Shown in pieces: positions 51,173 through 61,574 of a stretch of 64,000 nt of DNA. A model generated the notes under the pieces. The model ran no database searches, was not told the DNA's origin, and saw nothing but the letters and a program-made list of their open reading frames with translations. Positions within the stretch are counted from its first letter, which is position 1; the number at the start of each line of letters is the position of its first letter. Source of the DNA: Streptomyces glomeratus. GTDB taxonomy: Bacteria; Actinomycetota; Actinomycetes; Streptomycetales; Streptomycetaceae. A program made the position numbers and the translations under genes. The stretch is taken from assembly GCF_021462825.1 (NCBI RefSeq), contig NZ_JAKEEB010000026.1, positions 1 through 64,000 on the forward strand, read 5' to 3'.

Positions 51173-51327
51173 GGGTCTCCTCAGGGGTTGCCGGTGGGGT
51201 TCGCGCGGGTGGGCGGTGCACGTCGGCGCCGGCCCTTCCCGTTCGAGTGGACGTCGAGCGGAGCGGGAACCGACCCCGGTGTGCCCGGCGAGCGGCACGC
51301 CTTTACGCTAGAAGCCGGGCCGGTCTC

Positions 51328-51355
51328 CTCCCAATGAGGGAACCCCCTAAGGGAG
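51328..51355. promoter_or_regulatory. nested inverted repeats upstream of the trypsin gene
   Basis: CTCCC (51328-51332) and GGGAG (51351-51355) form the outer repeat. Inside are TCCC-N5-GGGA (51329-51341) and CCCTAAGGG (51345-51353). About 155 bases upstream of the trypsin start, so a plausible activator or repressor site. Confidence 0.4.
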
Positions 51356-51420
51356 TTGGGCAGGGAAAACCCTCGGTCTGCGCGCGTAAACCGGTGCCAC
51401 GGTACGTAGGCCGAATCCGG

Positions 51421-54231
51421 TCAGGCCGTGCGGTGCCCCGCCGCCAGCCGTACGATGTCCACCCGGGACCGGATGCCCAGCTTGCGGTACACCCTGGTGA
51501 GAGTGGCCTCCACGGTCTTCACGCTGATGAACAGACGGGCCGCGATCTCACGGTTGGTCGCGCCCTCCATGACCAGCGCGGCCACCTGCCGTTCCGTCGC
51601 GGCCAGGGTGTCCAGGGCCGCCGCGGCCAGGGGCGGCTGGGCGGCTCCCGTGACCGCGGCCGTCTCCACCTGGCGCAGCCACGGCATCGCGCGGCAGCGG
51701 CGGAAGAGCCGCGCCGCCTCGTCGTACGGCGTGGGACCGGGCTTCTGGGCGCGCAGACCTGCCAGCGCATATGCGGCCCGCGCCTCTTCCAGCCCGTACC
51801 CCAGTCCGGCCAGGCGTTCCTGAGCCGACGTCAACTGGCGTTCGGCCGCGCCGACTTCCCCGCGTGTGGTCCGCACCAGCGCCTCGGCCCGGTCCAGTAC
51901 CGCCAGCACGCTCTCCCGTCCGAGCCGCAGCGCACGGGCGCGGGTGGCGTCGATGACGTCCTGTGCCTCGGCCGGCTCCCCGATGCGTACCAGCGCTTCC
52001 GCGAGGTCGCCGTGCCAGCGGCCCCGGGCCGGATCGGTGACCCCGAGTCCCTCCTCCAACTCCCGGACCCGGCGCAGCGATCCCACCGTCCCCGCCGCGT
52101 CCCCGGCCACCAGCTGGGCGTGTCCCAGCGCGGCCAGCGCCCGCGACAGATACAGCACGTCGCCGTCCTCCTCGGCCCGTCCCACCGCCTCCCGGGCCAG
52201 CGTCAGCGCCCGCTCCACCTCACCGCCCGCGGCCTCCGCGAGCGAGGTGAGCATGGCGCTCGCCGCCTCTCCGATGCCGGTGTCACGGGCGAGCCGCAGG
52301 CTCTCGCGCGCCAGGTCGAGGGCCCGGCCGCAGTGCCCGGCGCGCAGTTCGGTCTCGGCGAGCCCGCGCAGGAAGTGCACCTCGGCCTCGACCATCCCGC
52401 GCCGCCGCACCTCGCGCAGCAGACCGCTGATCGTCTTGCGAGCCTCGGCCAGCTGGTCGCTCATGATCAGCCAGCGGAACCGTGCGGAAGCCGCGCCGTT
52501 GTGGTCGCACGCCACCCGCGGGTCCTGCGGCTCCTTCAGCGCCCGCTTGATGGTCGCGGGGGCGTCCGGATGCCCCATCAGGGTCTCGGCCTGCGCCTGG
52601 AAGGCCAGCGCCAGCAGCTCGTTGCGCCGGTCACCGGCCCGCGCCGCGAGATCCGCGGCGAGCGCCCCCTCCTCCCGGGCCCGGTCGAAGTCGCCCTCCA
52701 CGAGCAGCGCCCGCCAGGCGAGCTGATAGTGCACGAGGGCGAGCAGCCGTGGGTCGTCGCCCGCGTCCGAGAGCGCCTGCGGGAAGACGGCGTCGACCTC
52801 GGCCATCGCGTGTCCGGCGGCGTCGATCACGACCATCCACGCCCGTACCCGGTCCGCCGGTTCGGCCGCCTGCGCCAGCACCTCGTGGGCGATGTCCCGC
52901 GCGAAGTCCGTCTCCCCCGCCGTCAGCGCGTCCTCGGCCGCCTGGAGCCGCCGTTCGTCCGCGCCCGGCGCCGCACCCGCCGGGGTGTGCCGGGCCGCGA
53001 GCAGCCCCAGTTCCGCCGCCACCGACGGCGCGCCCCGGTCCCGGGCGGCGGCCGCGGCCTCACCGAGCCGTCCGGCCACCTCGGGGTCGGTACCTGTGCT
53101 GGCGAGCGCGAGATGCCGGGCCCGCTCGATCGGGTCGGAGGCCGCCGTCGACAGGGCCGCGTGCGCGGCCCGCCGCTCCTGGGCGCTCGCCTGCGCGTAC
53201 AGCGCGGCCGATATCAGCGGATGCGCGAAACGTACGCCGGGCGCGTCCCGCTCCGTCACCAGCAGCCCCAGCGCCGCGGCCTGCGCGGTCTCCGCCTCCG
53301 CGTTCTGCCGCCCCGCGGCGCGCAGCAGGGCCACCGTGGGCCGCGCCCCGGCGCTCGCCACGAGCAGGGTGCGGCGGGCCTCCGCAGGCAGTGCCTCCAG
53401 CCGGTTGAGCACCAGCGCACGCAGCGAGGTGGGCACCGGGAGCGGCTCACCGGGACTGGGGGGTGTGGTGCTCTCGAACAGGGCGCGGCCGAGCTCCAGC
53501 GCGAACAGCGGGTTCCCGCCGCTGGTGCGGTGGATGTCCCGGACGGTGGAGCGGGGCAGGCCGGTGTAGCCGCGGTGGTCGAGGAGTTCGGCGACCTGGG
53601 TGCGGGCGAGCGGGCCGACCCGGACCGCGAGGGTGTCCGGCGGGGCCGCGGCCAGATAGCGGTCGTGCTCCTGACCCTGCGGCTCGGTCTGCGTGCGCAC
53701 CGCGCACAGCATCTGCACGGGCGTACCGCCCAGGCGCCGCGCGGCGAAGCCGAGGAGTTCGGTACTGGCGGGGTCCAGCCACTGGAGGTCGTCGGCGACG
53801 ATCAGCACGGGGCCGCGGGCGGCGAGCGCGCGCAGGGTGGACAGCACCGCGAGCCGCAGCGCCAGACCGTCCCGTTGCAGGCTGGACTCGCCGCGGCCGG
53901 TGAGCGCGGACTCCAGGGCGGTGCGCTGCGGGGCGGGCAGCCGGTCGGCGACCTCGTCCACGACGAGGCCGAGCAGATCCGCGAGGGCCAGGAAGGGCAG
54001 ATGCGATTCGGACTCGGTCGCCGAGCAGCGCAACACGGTGCGCACCGCTTCGCCGTATTCCGCGGCCAGCGAGCGCAGGAAGGTGGACTTTCCTATTCCG
54101 GCCGGGCCGTGGACCAGCACACTTCCCCCGCCGGCCAGCTGCTCGCGCGCCCCCGCGAGCAGCTCCTCCCGGCCGATGACCACGTCGGGGCGGGGTCTGG
54201 CAGGCTCCTTGAAGTCCCGTCGCACGGTCAC
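51421..54231 (-). CDS. LAL-type (large ATP-binding LuxR) regulator
   Basis: A 936-residue regulator. The N-terminal AAA/STAND-like ATPase has Walker A 'GPAGIGKST' (42-50) and Walker B 'LIVADDLQWLD'. A long Ala/Leu/Arg-rich helical-repeat region covers about 330-860. The C-terminal LuxR helix-turn-helix is 'VMEGATNREIAARLFISVKT' to 'VYRKLGIRSRVDIVRLA'. The trypsin gene downstream on the same strand is a possible target. LAL proteins often activate secondary-metabolite or extracellular-enzyme genes. Confidence 0.94.
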   Translation of the reverse strand: MTVRRDFKEPARPRPDVVIGREELLAGAREQLAGGGSVLVHGPAGIGKSTFLRSLAAEYGEAVRTVLRCSATESESHLPFLALADLLGLVVDEVADRLPAPQRTALESALTGRGESSLQRDGLALRLAVLSTLRALAARGPVLIVADDLQWLDPASTELLGFAARRLGGTPVQMLCAVRTQTEPQGQEHDRYLAAAPPDTLAVRVGPLARTQVAELLDHRGYTGLPRSTVRDIHRTSGGNPLFALELGRALFESTTPPSPGEPLPVPTSLRALVLNRLEALPAEARRTLLVASAGARPTVALLRAAGRQNAEAETAQAAALGLLVTERDAPGVRFAHPLISAALYAQASAQERRAAHAALSTAASDPIERARHLALASTGTDPEVAGRLGEAAAAARDRGAPSVAAELGLLAARHTPAGAAPGADERRLQAAEDALTAGETDFARDIAHEVLAQAAEPADRVRAWMVVIDAAGHAMAEVDAVFPQALSDAGDDPRLLALVHYQLAWRALLVEGDFDRAREEGALAADLAARAGDRRNELLALAFQAQAETLMGHPDAPATIKRALKEPQDPRVACDHNGAASARFRWLIMSDQLAEARKTISGLLREVRRRGMVEAEVHFLRGLAETELRAGHCGRALDLARESLRLARDTGIGEAASAMLTSLAEAAGGEVERALTLAREAVGRAEEDGDVLYLSRALAALGHAQLVAGDAAGTVGSLRRVRELEEGLGVTDPARGRWHGDLAEALVRIGEPAEAQDVIDATRARALRLGRESVLAVLDRAEALVRTTRGEVGAAERQLTSAQERLAGLGYGLEEARAAYALAGLRAQKPGPTPYDEAARLFRRCRAMPWLRQVETAAVTGAAQPPLAAAALDTLAATERQVAALVMEGATNREIAARLFISVKTVEATLTRVYRKLGIRSRVDIVRLAAGHRTA

Positions 54232-54458
54232 CGCTCCCCTCCGTGTGTCGCGTCCTGGCCAATATTAGGCAACGAGCCTTTGAATTTCGGACACGCGGCG
54301 AGGTGAGGCAAATAACAAGATGACGGCACGAGGGAATTCACCGGAGTGTCGAATGAATGGGAACCGACAATCAGTGGGTTCGCAAAATGGGCGGGTGGGT
54401 GGCAATCCGCCGGTAACCCGCGCAGAGAGTGACAGAAGGTCGTCAGACGGCACACCTC

Positions 54459-55295
54459 CTAGGGCAGCACGCCGGCTCGCCGGGCGGCGACCACCGCCTC
54501 CCATCGAGTATGCGCGCCCAACTTCCGCATGGCAGAGCGCAGATATCCCTTCACGGTCTCCGGGCGCAGCCCCAGCCGCTCCGCCGCCGCCGCGTTGGTG
54601 GAGCCGACCGCCACACACGACAGGACGTCCACCTCGCGCGGTGACAGTCCGACGGTGGCCGCGCGGGGCAGGGGGGAGGCCGCGCCCGCGAGACGTCCGC
54701 ACACCTCGAGCAGCTCCTCCCGCAGTGCCGGGTCCCCGACCCGCTGGGCCAGCGAGCGCAGGGTGCCGTGCGCCTCGCGGACCCGCTCCCAGGCCGCACC
54801 GGACGGCCCCGCCGGTTCCCGCACGGCCGTCAGCGCCGCCCGCGCCTCGTCCCGTGCGACCAGCGCCTGCTCCACGTCGCGGGCCGCGGCCACGGCCGCG
54901 TTCAGCGTGCGGTCCCCCAGCGGCTGCGCCGTGCGCAGGGCGCCGTAGAGGACACCGCGGACCCTGCGCCGTACGACGAGCGGCACCGCGAGCACGGATC
55001 TGAGGCCCTCCGTGGCCACCGCGCCGTCGTACTCATGGCTGATCCGCCGTGAGGCCGAGTAGTCGGTCACCGCGCACGGCCGGGCCAGTGCGACCACCTT
55101 GCCGCCCAGCCCGTTGCCGGAGACGACGGCGAGCGAGCTGAGCGCCGTCGTCGTGTTGCCGCTGAGTTCGCTGATGCGGATCTGCGGCCGCCCGGACTCC
55201 ACCAGGCCGCCGAAGGCGACCGGCAGTCCCGTGGCGCGCCGCAGCCGCACCAGTGCGCCACGCACCTCCACCGCCTCGGCTGCGTCAGCTGCCAC
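54459..55295 (-). CDS. GAF-domain LuxR-family regulator
   Basis: A 278-residue protein from GTG 55295. The N-terminal GAF-like sensor (about 10-150) has 'LSGNTTTALSSLAVVSGNGLG' and 'RSVLAVPLVVRRRVRGVLYG'. A helical linker follows. The C-terminal LuxR helix-turn-helix is 'LSPREVDVLSCVAVGSTNAA' with 'AERLGLRPETVKGYLRSAMR'. It lies divergent from two acyl-CoA ligase genes, 102 bases away, and probably controls them, perhaps in response to an aromatic or fatty acid. No receiver domain is present. Confidence 0.9.
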   Translation of the reverse strand: MAADAAEAVEVRGALVRLRRATGLPVAFGGLVESGRPQIRISELSGNTTTALSSLAVVSGNGLGGKVVALARPCAVTDYSASRRISHEYDGAVATEGLRSVLAVPLVVRRRVRGVLYGALRTAQPLGDRTLNAAVAAARDVEQALVARDEARAALTAVREPAGPSGAAWERVREAHGTLRSLAQRVGDPALREELLEVCGRLAGAASPLPRAATVGLSPREVDVLSCVAVGSTNAAAAERLGLRPETVKGYLRSAMRKLGAHTRWEAVVAARRAGVLP

Positions 55296-55397
55296 GTGCC
55301 CGCCCCTTCGTCGCGGCGCACCCCCCGTTCGGGGGTGGTGAGACCTGCATCACGGATTACACGATGTTAGGTGGCTGCCCGGCAATGAGGAGGACAC

Positions 55398-57077
55398 GTG
55401 ACGGCGAACACCGACCCGACGGACGCGTTCCGGACCGCGCGGGACTTCCTGCTCGCGCACCGGGAGGACTACGCCACGGCGTACGCGGGCTTCCACTGGC
55501 CGCGTCCGGCGCATTTCAACTGGGCGCTCGACTGGTTCGACGTGATCGCCGACGGCAACGGCCGCACCGCGCTGCACATCGTCGAGGAGGACGGCCGTGA
55601 GACCCGGCTCTCCTTCCGTGAGCTGTCCGTGCACTCCGACCAGGCCGCGAACTGGCTGCGCGGACGCGGCGTCCGCGCCGAGGACCGCGTCCTCGTCATG
55701 CTGGGCAACCAGGCCGAGCTGTGGGTGACGGCGCTGGCCGCGATGAAGCTGCGCGCCGTGGTCATCCCCGCCACCCCGCTGCTCGGCGCCGCCGACCTGC
55801 GTGACCGGGTCGACCGCGGCCGGGTCCGGCATGTGATCGCCCGCGCCGAGGACACCGGCAAGTTCGACGAGGTGCCCGGTGACTACACCCGCATCGCGGT
55901 CGGCGGCGCGGGCGCGGGCTGGCAGCCGTTCGAGGACCTGTACGCCGCCCCCACGCTGTTCGCACCCGACGGCCCCACCATGGCCGACGACCCGCTGATG
56001 CTGTACTTCACCTCGGGCACCACCGCACGCCCCAAGCTGGTGGAGCACACCCATGTCTCGTACCCCGTGGGCCATCTGGCGACCATGTACTGGATCGGCC
56101 TCAAGCCCGGTGACGTCCACCTCAACATCTCCTCGCCGGGCTGGGCCAAGCACGCCTGGTCGAACCTGTTCGCCCCGTGGAACGCGGAGGCGACCGTCTT
56201 CCTCCACAACTACACGCGCTTCGACGCGGCCCGGCTGATGGCCGAGATGGACCGGGCCGGTGTGACCACCTTCTGCGCCCCGCCGACCGTGTGGCGCATG
56301 CTCATCCAGGCCGACCTCACCCAGCTGCGCACCCCGCCGCGCGAGGCGGTCGCCGCCGGTGAGCCGCTGAACCCCGAGGTCATCGAGCAGGTACGGCGGG
56401 CGTGGGGCGTGACCATCCGGGACGGCTTCGGACAGACCGAGACGGCCGTTCAGGTCTCCAACAGCCCCGGCCAGCCGCTGAAGACGAGTTCGATGGGCCG
56501 CCCGAGCCCGGGCTTCCGGATCGAACTGCTCGACCCGGTGACCGGGGCGCCGGGGGTGACCGAGGGCGAGATCGCCCTGGACCTGTCGGTCCGGCCCGTC
56601 GGCCTGATGACCGGCTACCACGGCGACGCCGACCGTACCGCGCAGGTCATGGCGGGAGGCTACTACCGCACGGGAGACATCGGTTCACGGGACGACGACG
56701 GATACATCACCTATGTCGGGCGGTCCGACGACGTCTTCAAGGCCTCCGACTACAAGATCTCCCCCTTCGAGCTGGAGAGCGCGCTCCTCGAACACGAGGC
56801 GGTGGCCGAGGCGGCCGTGGTGCCCGCGCCGGACGAGGTGCGCCTGGCCGTCCCCAAGGCGTACATCGTGCTCGCCGCGGGCTGGGAACCGGGTCCGGAC
56901 ACCGCCAAGGTCCTATTCGAGCACTCCCGGAACGTTCTCGCCCCCTACAAGCGCATCCGCCGCCTGGAGTTCGGCGACCTGCCCAAGACCGTCTCCGGCA
57001 AGATCCGCCGCATCGAGCTGCGCGAGGCCACGGCCGCCGGGTCCGTGAGCGAGTACCGCGAGGAGGACTTCCGATGA
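55398..57077 (+). CDS. AMP-binding acyl-CoA ligase (medium-chain or aromatic acid type)
   Basis: A 559-residue adenylate-forming enzyme from GTG 55398 (AGGAGGA upstream). The P-loop-like AMP motif is 'LYFTSGTTARPKLVEHTHVS', the adenine motif 'GFGQTETAV', the hinge region 'TGDIGSRDDDGYITYVGRSDD', and the catalytic lysine 'KTVSGKIRR' near the C-terminus. The N-terminus 'FHWPRPAHFNWALDWFDVIA' is typical of medium-chain acyl-CoA synthetases. Its stop overlaps the ATG of the next ligase gene by four bases. Confidence 0.92.
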   Translation: MTANTDPTDAFRTARDFLLAHREDYATAYAGFHWPRPAHFNWALDWFDVIADGNGRTALHIVEEDGRETRLSFRELSVHSDQAANWLRGRGVRAEDRVLVMLGNQAELWVTALAAMKLRAVVIPATPLLGAADLRDRVDRGRVRHVIARAEDTGKFDEVPGDYTRIAVGGAGAGWQPFEDLYAAPTLFAPDGPTMADDPLMLYFTSGTTARPKLVEHTHVSYPVGHLATMYWIGLKPGDVHLNISSPGWAKHAWSNLFAPWNAEATVFLHNYTRFDAARLMAEMDRAGVTTFCAPPTVWRMLIQADLTQLRTPPREAVAAGEPLNPEVIEQVRRAWGVTIRDGFGQTETAVQVSNSPGQPLKTSSMGRPSPGFRIELLDPVTGAPGVTEGEIALDLSVRPVGLMTGYHGDADRTAQVMAGGYYRTGDIGSRDDDGYITYVGRSDDVFKASDYKISPFELESALLEHEAVAEAAVVPAPDEVRLAVPKAYIVLAAGWEPGPDTAKVLFEHSRNVLAPYKRIRRLEFGDLPKTVSGKIRRIELREATAAGSVSEYREEDFR

Positions 57078-58687
57078 CCGCACTGTCGTACACGCACGGG
57101 ACCAGCACCACCCCGCTGCTCGGCGACACCATCGGCGCCAACCTCGACCGGGCGATCGCCGCGTATCCCGAGCGCGACGCGCTCGTGGACGTGCCCTCCG
57201 GACGCCGCTGGACCTACGCCGAGTTCGGCGCCGCCGTCGACGAGGTGGCACTCGGGCTGCTCGCCAAAGGCGTGCGCAAGGGCGACCGGGTCGGGATCTG
57301 GGCGGTCAACTGCCCCGAGTGGGTGCTGGTCCAGTACGCCACCGCCCGCATCGGCGCGATCATGGTGAACATCAACCCGGCCTACCGCGCCCACGAGCTG
57401 GAGTACGTGCTCCAGCAGTCCGGGATCTCGCTCCTGGTCGCCTCCCTCTCCCACCGGACGAGCGACTACCGGGCCCTAGTCGACCAGGTCCGCGGCCGCT
57501 GCCCCGAGTTGCGTGAGACGGTCTACATCGGCGACCCGAGCTGGGAGGCGCTCACCGCGGGCGGGGCCTCGGTCCCGCATACGGAGCCGGCCGCCGTGGC
57601 CGCCGAGTTGAGCTGCGACGACCCGGTCAACATCCAGTACACCTCGGGCACCACCGGGTTCCCCAAGGGCGCCACGCTCTCCCACCACAACATCCTCAAC
57701 AACGGCTACTGGGTGGGCCGCACGATCGGCTACAGCGAGCAGGACCGGGTGTGTCTGCCCGTGCCCTTCTATCACTGCTTCGGCATGGTCATGGGAAACC
57801 TGGGAGCCACCTCGCACGGCGCCTGCATCGTGATCCCGGCGCCGTCCTTCGACCCCAGGGCGACCCTGGAGGCGGTGCAGCGGGAACAGTGCACGTCCCT
57901 GTACGGCGTACCCACGATGTTCATCGCCGAGCTGAACCTCCCCGACTTCGCGATGTTCGACCTGTCGTCCCTGCGGACCGGCATCATGGCGGGCTCGCCG
58001 TGCCCGGTGGAGGTGATGAAACGGGTCGTCGCCGAGATGCACATGGAGGAGGTGTCCATCTGCTACGGCATGACCGAGACCTCTCCGGTGTCGCTGCAGA
58101 CACGGATGGACGACGACCTGGAGCACCGCACCGGAACCGTCGGACGGGTCCTGCCGCACATCGAGGTCAAGATCGTCGACCCGGCTACCGGCGTGACCCT
58201 GCCGCGTGGCGCGGCCGGTGAGCTGTGCACCCGCGGCTACAGCGTGATGCTCGGCTACTGGAACGAGCCCGCGAAGACCGCGGAGGCCGTCGACCCCGGC
58301 CGCTGGATGCACACCGGCGACCTGGCGACGATGCGCGAGGACGGCTATGTCGAGATCGTCGGCCGCATCAAGGACATGATCATCCGCGGGGGCGAGAACG
58401 TCTATCCGCGTGAGATCGAGGAGTTCCTTTACGCGCACCCGAAGATCGCCGATGTCCAGGTGGTCGGGATCCCCCACGAGCGGTACGGGGAGGAGGTCCT
58501 CGCCTGTGTGATCCCGCGCGACCCGGCCGATCCGCCGACGCTGGAGGAGCTGCGGGCGTTCTGCGCGGAACGGCTCGCGCACTACAAGATCCCGAGCAGA
58601 GTGCGGATCCTCGACTCCTTCCCCATGACCGTCTCGGGGAAGGTGCGCAAGGTGGAGCTGCGGGAGAGCTACGCGGACGGGGTGTAG
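57074..58687 (+). CDS. fatty-acyl-CoA synthetase (AMP-binding)
   Basis: A 537-residue ligase with the full family signatures: AMP motif 'YTSGTTGFPKGATLSHHNIL', adenine motif 'CYGMTETSPV', hinge 'HTGDLATMREDGYVEIVGRI' and lysine 'MTVSGKVRK'. 'GGENVYPREIEEFLYAHPKI' is characteristic of the FadD/AcsA-like fatty-acyl group. Its ATG overlaps the stop of the previous ligase gene by four bases (ATGA), so the two are translated together. With the divergent GAF-LuxR gene they form one regulatory unit for acid activation. Confidence 0.94.
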   Translation: MTALSYTHGTSTTPLLGDTIGANLDRAIAAYPERDALVDVPSGRRWTYAEFGAAVDEVALGLLAKGVRKGDRVGIWAVNCPEWVLVQYATARIGAIMVNINPAYRAHELEYVLQQSGISLLVASLSHRTSDYRALVDQVRGRCPELRETVYIGDPSWEALTAGGASVPHTEPAAVAAELSCDDPVNIQYTSGTTGFPKGATLSHHNILNNGYWVGRTIGYSEQDRVCLPVPFYHCFGMVMGNLGATSHGACIVIPAPSFDPRATLEAVQREQCTSLYGVPTMFIAELNLPDFAMFDLSSLRTGIMAGSPCPVEVMKRVVAEMHMEEVSICYGMTETSPVSLQTRMDDDLEHRTGTVGRVLPHIEVKIVDPATGVTLPRGAAGELCTRGYSVMLGYWNEPAKTAEAVDPGRWMHTGDLATMREDGYVEIVGRIKDMIIRGGENVYPREIEEFLYAHPKIADVQVVGIPHERYGEEVLACVIPRDPADPPTLEELRAFCAERLAHYKIPSRVRILDSFPMTVSGKVRKVELRESYADGV

Positions 58688-58759
58688 GCCCGCCGACCGG
58701 TGGCAGGTGCGCGGGCCGGCCGTGGGGACGCGCACCGGCCGGGGGGAGGGGCAGGTCGG

Positions 58760-59470
58760 TCAGGTCCGGCCGGCGGCCAGTTCGTCGGCGAGGCTGTTCA
58801 CCGGCTGGGGCTCCCCGGTGAGGTCGAGCACGAACAGCGGGACGCCGAGGCGGTCCGCGACGGCACGCGCGTCGTCGGCGTAGCCCGCGAGAGAGAAGTA
58901 GACACAGCCGGCGGACTCCGACATGGCGGTGAGCCACAGGCACTCCACGTCCCGCAGTGAGGCCGGCTGCACCGTGGGGTCCACCTGCGCGAGGATCCCG
59001 CGCGCGGCGAGCCCTATCCCGTTCGGCTGCCGCTGGTCGGCGCGTCGTATGTCGTGGTAGCCGAGCCAGCGCAGATAGAGCGCGGTGACGGTGACGGCGT
59101 CGCGCGCGGAGCGGATGGCGAGAGGCTGGAACGCGGCACGGGACGGCTTCCGGCCGCGGCCCGGGCCCTCGCCCGGGTCCTCCGCCGGCGCAGGGCTCGG
59201 CTGTCGCCGCACCCCGTCCACCGGTACGCGAAGGATCGTCCCGCAGGCGCAGCCCAGTTCCGGGTGCGGCCACTCGTCCTCGCGTTCGCACGTACCGCAG
59301 CGGACCGTGATCCAGTCGTCGGCCCAGGTGCGGTGGGTGACGACGGAGGGTTCGCCGAGACGGTCCAGGGGTGCGGCGACGGGTGCGCCGCACACACAGG
59401 GATAGCGCGGCGCCGTGTAGAGATGCTCGCGCCGGCAGACCGGGCAGCGCACGAGGACGCTCTCGGACAT
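58760..59470 (-). CDS. two-zinc-ribbon protein with degenerate Mrr-like domain
   Basis: A 236-residue protein. The N-terminus has two Cys4-type zinc ribbons ('CPVCRREHLYTAPRYPCVCG' and 'CGTCEREDEWPHPELGCACG'). After a Pro/Gly linker the C-terminal ~120 residues resemble a restriction-endonuclease (Mrr-type) fold ('TALYLRWLGYHDIRRAD', 'GILAQVDPTVQPASLRDVE', 'CVYFSLAGYADDARAVADR'), but the usual Gln-x-Lys catalytic strand reads 'AQVDP', so nuclease activity is doubtful. I infer a nucleic-acid-binding role. The start ATG 59470 sits close behind GAGGG. Confidence 0.75.
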   Translation of the reverse strand: MSESVLVRCPVCRREHLYTAPRYPCVCGAPVAAPLDRLGEPSVVTHRTWADDWITVRCGTCEREDEWPHPELGCACGTILRVPVDGVRRQPSPAPAEDPGEGPGRGRKPSRAAFQPLAIRSARDAVTVTALYLRWLGYHDIRRADQRQPNGIGLAARGILAQVDPTVQPASLRDVECLWLTAMSESAGCVYFSLAGYADDARAVADRLGVPLFVLDLTGEPQPVNSLADELAAGRT

Positions 59471-59603
59471 GACCCTCTTCACCCCTCGCGTCGGGATCGC
59501 GGTCCCATCCTGCTCCCGTCGGCCCGCGCTTGTCCCCGGCTTCGCGCACCGCGCGGCCCCGCGTCGCCCTCTCTTGACGGCCCGCACCACCACGCCTACA
59601 TTG

Positions 59604-59641
59604 CTTCCATATAGTAGAAGTTATATTCCGCTATATGGAAG
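59604..59641. promoter_or_regulatory. double operator in the gcl promoter
   Basis: CTTCCATATAG (59604-59614) and CTATATGGAAG (59631-59641) are an 11-bp perfect inverted repeat 16 bases apart. They also contain two TTCC-N7-(G/A)GAA sites spaced 21 bases, two helical turns. This AT-rich island overlaps the probable promoter. An IclR-type regulator such as AllR is the likely ligand (inference). Confidence 0.6.
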
Positions 59642-59711
59642 TCAAGCAAAGAAGTGCTCACCTCGGGGCGCGACGGGAGCGCGAGTCCGACAGCCGAAGC
59701 AGGAGTACTCC

Positions 59712-61469
<1,758 letters not shown>

Positions 61470-61514
61470 CGGGTGCGCACGGTCCAGCGAGCGTTGAGCA
61501 GCCTGCGAGCCCGT

Positions 61515-61534
61515 CCGACCACTCTCATGGTCGG
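61515..61534 (+). terminator. hairpin after gcl
   Basis: CCGACCA-N6-TGGTCGG, 46 bases after the gcl stop and 41 bases before the next start. No U tract. It could end gcl transcripts or lie in the leader of the next gene. Confidence 0.4.
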
Positions 61535-61574
61535 AGGTAACTGATCCGGTAGCGGTCGTCGTAGAGGGAGTGGG

